A stretch of DNA of 64,000 nucleotides from Bacillota bacterium (GTDB lineage Bacteria; Bacillota; Clostridia; Lachnospirales; Lachnospiraceae): assembly GCA_023411555.1 (NCBI GenBank), contig JAEYOQ010000041.1, forward strand, positions 7,591 to 71,590, written 5' to 3'. Below, piece by piece: positions 8,292-16,302 of the stretch (position 1 is its first letter; each line of letters opens with the position of its first letter). The notes below the pieces were generated by a model. That model saw nothing but the letters and a program-made list of their open reading frames with translations, did no database searches and was not told the origin of the DNA. The translations under genes were made by a program, and so were the position numbers.

Positions 8292-8738
8292 TTATATGAA
8301 AAACATAAAACCTTGATCTGCTTTGTTCTTCTCTGCTTCCGTTATTAGATCATATAAGGTTATCGATTGTAGACTGGATTTTATTGTTTTATCTAGGGTA
8401 TGATAGATAACAGAATTCATAGCAGCTTCTATCTCTGGATATGAGTCGGCAATTGTCACCTCTGCTTCATCAAAAAGTGAGGTTTCAACAGCAGATAGTA
8501 TGTCGTAGATGGTGATCGATTGGGGGGATCTCACTAATTGATAGCCTCCCTGGGAACCTTTAATGGAATGAACGATTTTTCCTATCTTAAGCAGGGAAAA
8601 TACCTGCTCCAGATATATCTTTGATATTCCTAGCTTGTCTGAAATACTGATTAATGTAATAAACTCATTATTATTATGATTTTGGGCCATATAGATAGTA
8701 GCTGCAAGAGCATAACGACCTTTTGCTGAGATTCTCAA
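8292..8738 (-). CDS. Rrf2 family transcriptional regulator (CymR/IscR-like)
   Basis: This 148-residue regulator starts at TTG (plus-strand 8736-8738) with AGGAGG seven bases upstream. The N-terminus MRISAKGRYALAATIYMAQ is the hallmark of Rrf2 proteins, followed by a winged helix with ISDKLGISKIYLEQVF and the IKGSQGGYQL wing. It has no cysteine, so it cannot hold the Fe-S cluster of IscR. In that respect it resembles CymR, the cysteine-metabolism repressor known from Bacillus and Staphylococcus to act with CysK. With cysK in the neighbouring operon, sulfur control is the natural guess. It is convergent with that operon, and its own promoter has a palindrome. Confidence 0.88.
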   Translation of the reverse strand: MRISAKGRYALAATIYMAQNHNNNEFITLISISDKLGISKIYLEQVFSLLKIGKIVHSIKGSQGGYQLVRSPQSITIYDILSAVETSLFDEAEVTIADSYPEIEAAMNSVIYHTLDKTIKSSLQSITLYDLITEAEKNKADQGFMFFI

Positions 8739-8762
8739 TAAATAACCTCCTATTCATATCTG

Positions 8763-8805
8763 ATTAATATGTATTAATGATAAAGGAAGGAGGAATATTT
8801 GTCAA
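8763..8805 (-). promoter_or_regulatory. Promoter of the Rrf2 gene with palindrome
   Basis: On the minus strand TTGACA (plus 8800-8805) is spaced 17 bases from TATCAT (plus 8777-8782). Just downstream, at plus 8763-8778, ATTAATATGTATTAAT is nearly palindromic and would cover the start point, as expected for an autorepressor site. Confidence 0.6.
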
Positions 8806-8839
8806 TAGCTCATATGGGTACTGTACACACTTTACTAAT

Positions 8840-9117
8840 ATGATTAGGGTGTCAAAAGGCTGTTTCTTGTTATATAAGTGAATACCACTGCATATATATC
8901 CATTTGGCTGCCTTTCCCTCCTAGGTATATTCTCCTTTGAGCCTCATGGCATAAAGAAAATCTCGCATTATCAGGCTCGATTTTCTTCTGAGTCTCAAAT
9001 CGAATATAGCAACCGTCGTCGGCCGATCTCATAGAACTAAAGTTCTAGCCAAGATGAATATACATACAGTGATATTCACACATATAGACGGAGAGAGCCT
9101 TTTGACACCCTAATCAT
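8840..9117. mobile_element. MITE-like foldback element, 278 bp
   Basis: Perfect 22-base terminal inverted repeats (8840-8861 and 9096-9117, core GGGTGTCAAAAGGCT) enclose a non-coding interior. Beyond them the arms stay partly complementary for roughly 60 bases: TATATAAGTGAATACCACTG inside the left end matches the complement of the right end with a few changes. There is no transposase gene. The 62-residue frame on the minus strand inside it has no ribosome site and looks spurious. It is probably a non-autonomous transposon mobilised in trans. Confidence 0.7.
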
Positions 9118-9141
9118 CATATTCATAAGAGTTAGCTTTGA

Positions 9142-9170
9142 TTGACGCAATTAGTTATGTCTGATATAAT
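9142..9170 (+). promoter_or_regulatory. SigA-type promoter for the MFS gene
   Basis: TTGACG (9142-9147) and TATAAT (9165-9170) are separated by 17 bases, 42 bases before the MFS start and just outside the MITE-like element. Confidence 0.75.
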
Positions 9171-9212
9171 GAGGACTACAATTTTGTAGAAACTTGGAAG
9201 GAGACTGACCCT

Positions 9213-10499
9213 GTGCAGGAACAGAACTTTAATCATTGGCAAAAAAAAATTATACTATTTCTGACGAGCCAAACGGTATCTTTATTTGGTTCATCCCTGG
9301 TTCAATATGCAATTATGTGGTACATCACCTTAAATACACAATCGGGCGTAATGATGACCCTCTCTATTATCTGCGGCTTTCTTCCCACCTTTTTCGTGTC
9401 ACCCTTTGCAGGTGTATGGGCTGACCGCTTTAACCGGAAGCTTTTGATTATCGCTTCCGATGCTTTTATTGCGATTGCGACCCTGATATTGGCTGTCTTC
9501 TTCCTGCTGGGTTATGATTCGCTGTGGCTGCTGTTCGTAGTATCGGCAATACGTTCGATAGGAACAGGTATACAGACACCGGCTGTTGGAGCCATACTTC
9601 CTCAGATTGTACCGGAGGATAGGTTAACGAAGGTGAATGCTACCAATGGAAGTATTCAATCTCTGGTCATGCTGGTATCGCCGATGGTAAGTGGAGCTTT
9701 GCTTTCCATTGCACCTATCGAAATTATTTTCTTCATCGATGTGATAACAGCAGCTGCTGCTGTGGTGATTATGATACTTTTCGTAAAGGTTCCTATTCAT
9801 GCCAAGGCCCTGCAAAAGCATGTGACCAGCTATTTTGATGATGTGCTGATAGGAGTGAGGTACCTTCGTGATCATAAATTTGTCAAATCGATGTTTTTCT
9901 TCTTTGCAGTATATTTCTTTTTTGCAGCTCCAGTGGCCTTTCTGACACCCCTGCAGACAACTCGTAGCTTCGGTAATGATGTCTGGAGATTGACGGCAAT
10001 CGAAATTGTATTTTCTGCCGGCACTATGGTGGGAGGCATCCTTCTGGCTTCCTGGCAGGGCTTTAAGAATAAGGTTCATACAATGGTATTATCCAGTACC
10101 TTAATCGGACTATTTACCATTGCTCTTGGTGTTACACCTGTTTTCTGGCTCTATCTTGTATTTATGGCGATTGTTGGATTGGCTATGCCGTTTTTTAACA
10201 CACCCGCTATGGTTTTATTACAGGAAAAGGTGGAGAACGATTTTATGGGAAGAGTATTCGGAATTCTTAGTATGATATCCAGTATAATGATGCCGGTCGG
10301 CATGCTTATCTTTGGGCCGATGGCCGATGTCATTGATATAGAGCTGATGCTAATCGTAACCGGACTAATCATGCTGGTCATCGGTTTTGTACTTCTAGGC
10401 AATAAAGCAATCGTACGTGAGGGCATTTCTCAGGTACCAAGGAATTCCGATCAACCGGAGGTGAATACGGATGGAAAGGCTGAGACGTTGGACGAATAG
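9213..10499 (+). CDS. MFS transporter, macrolide-efflux (DHA3)-like
   Basis: This 428-residue polytopic protein starts at GTG with GGAAGGAG upstream. It has about 12 hydrophobic segments and the loop 2-3 motif AGVWADRFNRK, the major facilitator motif A. The opening segment (FLTSQTVSLFGSSLVQYAIMWYI) is typical of the Mef/MdrL-like DHA3 group. Such proteins export drugs or metabolites using the proton gradient. A polar tail of about 25 residues follows the last helix. It is a single gene with its own promoter; the substrate cannot be told from sequence. Confidence 0.85.
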   Translation: MQEQNFNHWQKKIILFLTSQTVSLFGSSLVQYAIMWYITLNTQSGVMMTLSIICGFLPTFFVSPFAGVWADRFNRKLLIIASDAFIAIATLILAVFFLLGYDSLWLLFVVSAIRSIGTGIQTPAVGAILPQIVPEDRLTKVNATNGSIQSLVMLVSPMVSGALLSIAPIEIIFFIDVITAAAAVVIMILFVKVPIHAKALQKHVTSYFDDVLIGVRYLRDHKFVKSMFFFFAVYFFFAAPVAFLTPLQTTRSFGNDVWRLTAIEIVFSAGTMVGGILLASWQGFKNKVHTMVLSSTLIGLFTIALGVTPVFWLYLVFMAIVGLAMPFFNTPAMVLLQEKVENDFMGRVFGILSMISSIMMPVGMLIFGPMADVIDIELMLIVTGLIMLVIGFVLLGNKAIVREGISQVPRNSDQPEVNTDGKAETLDE

Positions 10500-10691
10500 G
10501 AAACGTCAGACATAAAATAATAATGGTCAGGGGTAGTGAATAAACAGAGAATAAGAATAAAAAGAGAAAAGAATAAATAGAGTAATATAATGGTAGAATA
10601 GTGATAACATCACTGATATCCATAGCGTAACATGATATAGTAAACCTAGAGAAGTTAATCAAAGCATTAATCGAATAGGAGGATAATCACT

Positions 10692-11006
10692 ATGGCTACA
10701 ATAAAAATTACAAAGCATAACTTTGAACAAGAGGTATTAAATTCTAAGGAACCGATCTTACTGGACTTTTGGGCTAGCTGGTGCGGTCCCTGCAGAATGG
10801 TGGCTCCTACACTTGATGAGATATCAAAGGAAGTAGAGGGTACTGCGAAGGTAGGTAAAATTAACATCGACGAGGAGTCGGAGCTGGCATCCCGATTCCG
10901 CGTTATGAGTATACCCACACTTATGGTGGTTAAGAATGGTAAGATTTCAGCACAGGCAGTAGGTGTCAGACCGAAAAAAGATATCTTGAGAATGTTGGAA
11001 GTTTAA
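10692..11006 (+). CDS. trxA: Thioredoxin
   Basis: This 104-residue cytoplasmic thiol-disulfide carrier has active site FWASWCGPCRM and the cis-proline loop MSIPTLMVV. Length and fold are canonical. The ribosome site AGGAGG lies upstream of ATG 10692. It precedes the desulfoferrodoxin gene and a Crp/Fnr regulator, forming a small redox and oxidative-stress group. There is no thioredoxin reductase gene nearby, so the electron source must be encoded elsewhere. Confidence 0.95.
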   Translation: MATIKITKHNFEQEVLNSKEPILLDFWASWCGPCRMVAPTLDEISKEVEGTAKVGKINIDEESELASRFRVMSIPTLMVVKNGKISAQAVGVRPKKDILRMLEV

Positions 11007-11082
11007 TATATAATTGGAAGTAAGGCAAATAGGCAAGATTTGCTGACTTTCAAATTATAATATACTATAAGGAGAGATGGCG

Positions 11083-11466
11083 ATGCGTGAAGAAAATAAG
11101 TTCTACAGATGCAATCATTGTGGAAATATCGTTGGTATGATTCATAATGCAGGTGTTCCGCTTGTTTGCTGCGGTGAGAAGATGGAAGAAATGGTAGCAA
11201 ACACTGTGGATGCTTCAAAAGAAAAGCATGTACCTGCAGTTTCGATTGTCGGTAACACAGTAAAGGTAGAAGTTGGAGCAGTACCTCATCCGATGGAAGA
11301 GAAGCACTACATCCAATGGATCTATCTAGAGACGAAAAACGGCAGTCAGAGAAAAGCCCTGAAGCCCGGTGACGAACCGATGGCTGTATTTGCCCTTGAC
11401 AATGATGAGGTAGTTGCGGTATATGAATATTGCAATATACACGGATTGTGGAAGACCGAGCTATAA
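11083..11466 (+). CDS. dfx: Desulfoferrodoxin (superoxide reductase)
   Basis: The enzyme reduces superoxide to hydrogen peroxide in anaerobes. ATG 11083 is preferred to 11077 because AGGAG at 11070-11074 is spaced 8 bases from it, giving 127 residues. The N-terminal desulforedoxin-type iron site has C10, C13, C29 and C30 (FYRCNHCGN, VCCGEKM). The catalytic iron site has KHVP, PHPM, KHYIQW and the C-terminal YCNIHGLW Cys and His. All expected ligands are present, so it is a two-iron form. Electrons probably come from rubredoxin, not seen here. Confidence 0.95.
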   Translation: MREENKFYRCNHCGNIVGMIHNAGVPLVCCGEKMEEMVANTVDASKEKHVPAVSIVGNTVKVEVGAVPHPMEEKHYIQWIYLETKNGSQRKALKPGDEPMAVFALDNDEVVAVYEYCNIHGLWKTEL

Positions 11467-11485
11467 TACCTGATTTAAATGACAT

Positions 11486-11605
11486 AGTTGCATGCAAGCT
11501 GGATAAGAGAAAGCAGATAACAGCGGTGCATGCAACTTTTTTATTCCATAGGAAGTTGCGTCCTACGATACAATTGTCATGGCTAAAAGCCCTCTGGGCA
11601 AGTGA
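11486..11605 (+). repeat. Terminator plus dispersed intergenic repeat, copy A
   Basis: The arms AGTTGCATGC and GCATGCAACT (11486-11495 and 11528-11537) are followed by T6 and form the terminator of the desulfoferrodoxin gene. The continuation (ATAGGA..TCCTA and AAAAGCCCTC.GGGCAAGTGA) matches the sequence at 25446-25529, so this is a degenerate copy of a dispersed intergenic element. Confidence 0.65.
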
Positions 11606-11652
11606 TTTTTATTTTATTTATATATTAAAGATTAAGAAATGGAGTGAGGAAC

Positions 11653-12333
11653 TTGACATGGTCAGAGGATGACAAAAAATTCTTTTACGAAACTCTTAGC
11701 TTTTGGAGGGAACTAACTGATTCACAAAGGAATACACTGGAGCAGAAGATGGTGCAGAAGTGCTTTAAGGCCGGAGATGCAATGCATGGCGGTTCGGATA
11801 ACTGTTCCGGCTTGTTTCTAATCCGTAGTGGACAGGTAAGAGCTTATATTGTCTCAGAGACCGGTAAAGAGATCACATTGTACCGCCTGTTTGAGAGGGA
11901 CGTATGTATCTTCTCTGCTGCTTGTATGATGAAAAATATCTCCTTTGATATTTATGTCGGGGTGGAGAAGGAGACACAGGCTTATCTGATACCCACCTCT
12001 GTTTTTCGCCAGCTATCTCAGGAAGCCATGCCCATTCAGGTATTTACCAATAATCTGATGGCTTCCCGCTTCTCCGATGTCATGTGGATTATGGAGCAAG
12101 CATTATTCACCAGCCTGGATAAACGGCTGGCCAATTTCCTTTTGGAGCAGGTGGTAATTGAGGAGAGGAATACCCTAGAATTAACTCATGATATAATTGC
12201 GAATCATCTGGGCACAGCCAGAGAGGTTATAACCAGGATGCTGAAGTATTTTCAAAATGAAGGTATCGTAGCCTTAAAACGGGGTACCATATTTATTTTG
12301 GATGAAAAGAAGCTGAAACAATTAGCAGATTAG
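11653..12333 (+). CDS. Crp/Fnr family transcriptional regulator
   Basis: TTG 11653 is chosen because GGAG at 11641-11644 is spaced 8 bases from it; GTG 11644 has no site. The product has 226 residues: an N-terminal cyclic-nucleotide-binding-like barrel (FKAGDAMHGG, LFLIRSGQVRAYI) and a C-terminal winged helix (LTHDIIANHLGTAREVITRML). That helix has the E-x-x-x-R pattern of the Fnr recognition helix. Cysteines occur in the sensor domain, but there is no clear Fnr N-terminal cluster. It lies behind the superoxide reductase gene and may answer oxygen or redox state; this is inference. Confidence 0.85.
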   Translation: MTWSEDDKKFFYETLSFWRELTDSQRNTLEQKMVQKCFKAGDAMHGGSDNCSGLFLIRSGQVRAYIVSETGKEITLYRLFERDVCIFSAACMMKNISFDIYVGVEKETQAYLIPTSVFRQLSQEAMPIQVFTNNLMASRFSDVMWIMEQALFTSLDKRLANFLLEQVVIEERNTLELTHDIIANHLGTAREVITRMLKYFQNEGIVALKRGTIFILDEKKLKQLAD

Positions 12334-12358
12334 CAGAGGAAGGACCGGTCTGGGAACA

Positions 12359-12387
12359 TTGACACAGAATCAACATAAGGGTACAAT
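12359..12387 (+). promoter_or_regulatory. SigA-type promoter for the beta-CASP gene
   Basis: TTGACA (12359-12364), 17 bases, TACAAT (12382-12387), 58 bases before the start codon of the metallo-hydrolase. Confidence 0.65.
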
Positions 12388-12445
12388 AAAGATACAATAG
12401 AATTAAGTATAAGATTCCATAAAGACACGATGGAGGAGGTTTGCT

Positions 12446-14050
12446 ATGAAACTGACATTTTTGGGTGCAGCCCATGAAGTAACAGGTAGCTGCTATTATC
12501 TTGAGGCCTGTGGGAGGAACATTCTGATTGATTGTGGTATGGAACAGGGTAAGGATACCTATGTGAACCAAGAGATGCCGATCTTATCAGCTGATATTGA
12601 TACGGTACTGCTGACCCATGCACATATGGATCATTCCGGTAAGCTGCCGCTACTGGTGAATGAAGGCTTCCGGGGAGATATACATGCGACCTCGGCTACC
12701 TGCGCTTTGTGTAATCTTATGCTTCGTGACAGTGCACACATCCAGATGGCGGAGGCAGAATGGAGAAACCGTAAGGGAAAGCGGTCCGGTAACAGAGGGG
12801 CAGTGCCGATTTATGATATGGAAGATACTCTTGCAACAATACGTAGATTTATTCCTCATGAATATAATCAGGTTTTTACACTTTATGAAGGAATAGAGGT
12901 GCGGTTTACGGATGTTGGACATCTTCTCGGTTCTGCAAGTATCGAGCTGTGGATTACCGAGAATGATGTAAGGAAGAAGATTGTTTTCTCCGGAGATATT
13001 GGTAATGTGAACCAGCCTTTGATCAATGATCCACAGTATATAGAGGAAGCGGATTACGTTATCATGGAGTCAACCTACGGGGATCGTAATCATGGCGCCA
13101 GCCCGGATTATATCACTGAATTAACGGAGATTATTCAAGAGACCTTTGATCGTGGAGGCAATGTAGTAATCCCATCCTTTGCAGTAGGAAGAACACAGGT
13201 ACTCCTCTATTATATACGTAAGATTAAGGATGAACGACTGGTTAAGGGACACGATAATTTTAAGGTATATGTGGATAGCCCTTTGGCGGTGGAAGCAACC
13301 CAGATCTTTCGTGAGTATATGACAGGATATTTTGATCAGGATGCGATGGGGCTTGTGAATAGGGGGATTAATCCCTTATCCTTTCCTGGTCTGAAAACCG
13401 CCATTACCTCCGATGAATCGAAAGCAATCAACTTTGAGGAGGAGCCTAAGATTATTATCTCGGCGGCTGGTATGTGCGATGCGGGTAGAATCAGGCACCA
13501 TCTGAAGCACAATCTATGGCGTGAGGATAGTACGATTCTGTTCGTTGGACATCAATCGGTTGGAACACTGGGTAGAATGATTTTAGATGGAGCGCAGGAG
13601 GTTAAGCTCTTCGGTGAGACGATACAGGTTAGTGCGCGGATTAAGGAATTATCCGGTGTAAGTGGTCATGCGGATCGGGACGGATTAATCCGCTGGCTAA
13701 CCGGTTTTACTAAGAAGCCGGAGAGAGTATTTGTAGTTCATGGCGATGATCGGGTATGTGAGGCCTTTACGAAATATATCAGTAAAGACCTTGGGTATAC
13801 GGCAGATGCACCCTTCAGTGGTGCAACCTATGATTTGCTGCAAAATATATGTATCCGTGAAGGTAGTAAAATCCCTGTAGAATCAAAGGTAACATTAGTA
13901 GCAGCTAATGCGGACAGTGTATTTGAGCGTCTGGTGCAGGCAGGTAAGCGTCTGGCAGCAGTGATACAGCGTAACCGAGGTGGAGCCAATAAGGACTTAG
14001 CCAAATTTACCAGTCAGATCAATTCCCTATGTGACAAATGGGAGCGATAA
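12446..14050 (+). CDS. MBL-fold beta-CASP metallo-hydrolase (RNA processing-like)
   Basis: This 534-residue protein starts behind GGAGG. The zinc motif is HAHMDH (H58, H60, D62, H63), preceded by the family start MKLTFLGAAHEVTGSCY and DCGMEQG. A further metal residue lies in DVGHLLGSA, and FSGDIG and SGHAD match later conserved MBL and beta-CASP motifs. This is the YSH1/CPSF-like prokaryotic group, whose members are exo- or endonucleases acting on RNA. An extra 90 or so residues at the C-terminus follow the catalytic core. It has its own promoter and runs tail to tail into the AraC gene without spacing. Confidence 0.88.
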   Translation: MKLTFLGAAHEVTGSCYYLEACGRNILIDCGMEQGKDTYVNQEMPILSADIDTVLLTHAHMDHSGKLPLLVNEGFRGDIHATSATCALCNLMLRDSAHIQMAEAEWRNRKGKRSGNRGAVPIYDMEDTLATIRRFIPHEYNQVFTLYEGIEVRFTDVGHLLGSASIELWITENDVRKKIVFSGDIGNVNQPLINDPQYIEEADYVIMESTYGDRNHGASPDYITELTEIIQETFDRGGNVVIPSFAVGRTQVLLYYIRKIKDERLVKGHDNFKVYVDSPLAVEATQIFREYMTGYFDQDAMGLVNRGINPLSFPGLKTAITSDESKAINFEEEPKIIISAAGMCDAGRIRHHLKHNLWREDSTILFVGHQSVGTLGRMILDGAQEVKLFGETIQVSARIKELSGVSGHADRDGLIRWLTGFTKKPERVFVVHGDDRVCEAFTKYISKDLGYTADAPFSGATYDLLQNICIREGSKIPVESKVTLVAANADSVFERLVQAGKRLAAVIQRNRGGANKDLAKFTSQINSLCDKWER

Positions 14051-14926
14051 TTAAGTTTCGTCAACTCGACTCTGATACATGTTTCGAAATTCCGTCGGCG
14101 TGCAGTTCTTCATAATACGGAACATACGAATGAAGGCGGAAATATTATTAAAACCGGATCGAAATGCAACCTCTGTAATGTTTAGCTTTGGATCAATCAA
14201 AAGCCGTTCTGCACAAGCAATTCTACGGGCATTCAAATATTTATAAAAGGATACGTTAGTAAATTCCTTGAACAGTCTGCTGAAATGGAATTTACTAAAG
14301 CCGGCCATATCTGCCACTGTATCCAAAGACAGATTCTCAGTGCAATTCTGATTGATATAATCACAAATACTGCGGAATTTCATTAGATATTCCTGTTGCT
14401 TACCGGTTTTTGCTCCGGAGAAGCAATCCGAGGTTTTGGAGTAGTTGCGGGCAATCAGTACCATAATCTGGAACAATTTTGAATAGATAGAAATATTCAT
14501 CATCTGTGCATTGGCGGAATATTCATGGGCTATGTCTTTCATAAGCTCAACGATTTGGGCATGGATCAGGGGTGCATCCTCCGGCGTTATGAGTAAAGCA
14601 GGCTGGATTAATGCGGTAAAGGTATCAAGCTCTCGTATGTTGATGAAATCAGTCAGATCAGCTTGCAGAATGATTCTATTTCCAACTCTGGGTGCATAGA
14701 AACGATGGATCGTACCCGGGGCGATAAATAAAATATCACCAACTCTTAAATTGGTGGTTACATCATTGCATACCGTCTTGTATTCGTTTAGAGTCGGCAT
14801 AACAATCTCTAAGGGTGTATGCCAGTGGTTGGGATAGTCCTCCGCTACTTTGTTGTCATAGAGCTTGATAGTGGAGTTCTTAGCAAAATTAACGGTTTCA
14901 CGAATTCCTTCCAGACTTTTGATCAT
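14051..14926 (-). CDS. AraC family transcriptional regulator
   Basis: This 291-residue regulator has an N-terminal cupin-like sensor (NHWHTPLEIVMPT, APGTIHRFYAP) and a C-terminal pair of helix-turn-helix motifs (LSLDTVADMAGFSKFHFSRLF and ITEVAFRSGFNNISAFIRMF). This arrangement is usual for sugar-responsive regulators. GAGGG precedes its ATG. Its stop codon abuts the stop of the convergent metallo-hydrolase gene. It is divergent from the zinc-ribbon gene and may control that gene and the oligosaccharide importer at 16303-19945; that link is inference from position only. Confidence 0.9.
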   Translation of the reverse strand: MIKSLEGIRETVNFAKNSTIKLYDNKVAEDYPNHWHTPLEIVMPTLNEYKTVCNDVTTNLRVGDILFIAPGTIHRFYAPRVGNRIILQADLTDFINIRELDTFTALIQPALLITPEDAPLIHAQIVELMKDIAHEYSANAQMMNISIYSKLFQIMVLIARNYSKTSDCFSGAKTGKQQEYLMKFRSICDYINQNCTENLSLDTVADMAGFSKFHFSRLFKEFTNVSFYKYLNARRIACAERLLIDPKLNITEVAFRSGFNNISAFIRMFRIMKNCTPTEFRNMYQSRVDET

Positions 14927-15013
14927 CGTTTTTCCCTCTCCGTATTAATGATTTAAGGTTGTGCGTTGTCTCCTATAATGGCAATTTTATAATCTGAATT
15001 CTTGCTATTAATA

Positions 15014-15031
15014 TATAATAAATTTATTATA
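15014..15031. promoter_or_regulatory. 18-bp perfect AT palindrome in divergent region
   Basis: TATAATAAATTTATTATA is perfectly self-complementary and lies between the divergent AraC and zinc-ribbon genes. It could be an operator, or only AT-rich chance. Confidence 0.3.
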
Positions 15032-15115
15032 AATACAAGAACTCATAGCCAAATCGATGAATCCCTTGGAACAAATAGGCGAAGAGTTACTTGTTGTGAG
15101 AAAGGTATGATCGAT

Positions 15116-16048
15116 ATGGATTATATTATGAGAGTTTGTCCTAAATGTAAAAAAGAACTTCCGGTTCCGGCAAACTTAACGGAATGCATCTGTATGTATT
15201 GCGGTGAACCTTTTCGCATCAGAGAGCAGGCGGCCGGTAAGGAAGAGGTCGAAGAAGTGGGAGAGATCGAAATAGCATACCAAGAGGCGTTAGAGCAGAT
15301 GAGTGCATTGGTTGAGGATTATGAGGCACTTTTACAAAAGTTCACTAAGGAATGGTATCAGACCTGCTTTCTTGAATATGCAAGGCTTGGAGCTACTATA
15401 TTGTCGCCGATAAATCGATACGCTGCCTTATCGCAGGAGCTTCGGAGCAAGGCGCTGGATGCAACCTCCGAGAAGCTTATGGATGCGCTTGAGAGAAATA
15501 TAAAAGCAGATCAAGGGATACTAATTAAGAAGTCAAAAGCGATACTGATTGATCAAAACCGCTACTTCTTGGCCGTATATCTGGTACCCATGCTTCAGTA
15601 TCTGCAGCTTGAGCTTGGGGATGCCTTAACGGACCGGATCATGGAGGATTGGACGAAGAGATACCCAAAGAGTGCATTCAAGAAGGCTACATATGAGGAG
15701 TTGGAAGCCGGCTTTATGAGAAAGGGCTTTTGCTTTATCACCTCCGCCGTCTGTGATTCACAGAATAAACCGGACAACTGTTATGAATTGGAACGATTTC
15801 GGGGCTATCGTGACCAGTTCTTAATGAGTAATGAAGAGGGAAGGAAGCTGGTAGAGGAGTATTACAATAGAGCTCCGAGGATTGTCACATATCTTAATAT
15901 GCAGGTAGATTGCGAGGAACGATACCAAAGGATATGGCACCAATATCTTCAGCCCTGTCTATTGGATATCGAAGAGGGACGCATGCTACAATGCCAAGAA
16001 CGATACGTCAGGATGGTAAGAGACCTTAATTCTCAATTACCCTTCTGA
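15116..16048 (+). CDS. Zinc-ribbon protein of unknown function
   Basis: The 310-residue product (start at ATG 15116, AAAGG ten bases upstream; ATG 15107 is an alternative) begins with a zinc ribbon: CPKC at the N-terminus and CMYC about 18 residues later. The remaining 270 residues are mostly helical and charged, with no transmembrane segment. Features include an ICMYCGEPFRIRE start and a CFITSAVCDSQNK segment in the second half; the latter resembles cysteine-bearing CFITTAV segments common in uncharacterised Clostridia proteins. No function was recognised. It lies between an AraC regulator and an oligosaccharide importer and is followed by a terminator. Confidence 0.65.
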   Translation: MDYIMRVCPKCKKELPVPANLTECICMYCGEPFRIREQAAGKEEVEEVGEIEIAYQEALEQMSALVEDYEALLQKFTKEWYQTCFLEYARLGATILSPINRYAALSQELRSKALDATSEKLMDALERNIKADQGILIKKSKAILIDQNRYFLAVYLVPMLQYLQLELGDALTDRIMEDWTKRYPKSAFKKATYEELEAGFMRKGFCFITSAVCDSQNKPDNCYELERFRGYRDQFLMSNEEGRKLVEEYYNRAPRIVTYLNMQVDCEERYQRIWHQYLQPCLLDIEEGRMLQCQERYVRMVRDLNSQLPF

Positions 16049-16101
16049 TGAAAAGAGGTATGTATAGAAAGTGAAATAGCAATATAGTTTATAGCTTTGG
16101 G

Positions 16102-16131
16102 CTGGTACAGGTTAGGTACCGGTCTTTTTTT
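16102..16131 (+). terminator. Rho-independent terminator after the zinc-ribbon gene
   Basis: CTGGTAC and GTACCGG arms with a short loop, followed by a run of seven T. Confidence 0.75.
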
Positions 16132-16189
16132 GATTCATAAACATAACAAATCTATACAAATAATACCAATTCTGTAAAATGACTAATCA

Positions 16190-16221
16190 TTGAAAAATGT
16201 GTAATATTGTTTATGTAATAT
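16190..16221 (+). promoter_or_regulatory. Possible promoter of the oligosaccharide importer
   Basis: TTGAAA (16190-16195) is followed after 16 bases by TATGTA, or after 20 by TAATAT. The -10 choice is uncertain; the gene starts about 80 bases further on. Confidence 0.35.
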
Positions 16222-16302
16222 TAATAAATAAGGCGTGATTATAAAGCAGATTTTAGGTGAAATATACAACGTCACAAGAAAAATGAAGGAGGCTTTACCA
16301 TT

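Noticed and set aside
8844..9032. 62-residue frame on the minus strand
   Set aside because: Lies wholly inside the MITE-like element, has no ribosome site and no recognisable domain.
11430..11672. 80-residue frame spanning the desulfoferrodoxin terminator
   Set aside because: It overlaps the end of the desulfoferrodoxin gene, crosses a terminator and shows no domain.
15002..15115. Extended N-terminus of the zinc-ribbon protein from TTG 15002
   Set aside because: AT-rich promoter-like sequence with a palindrome and no ribosome site; the ATG at 15116 is better.
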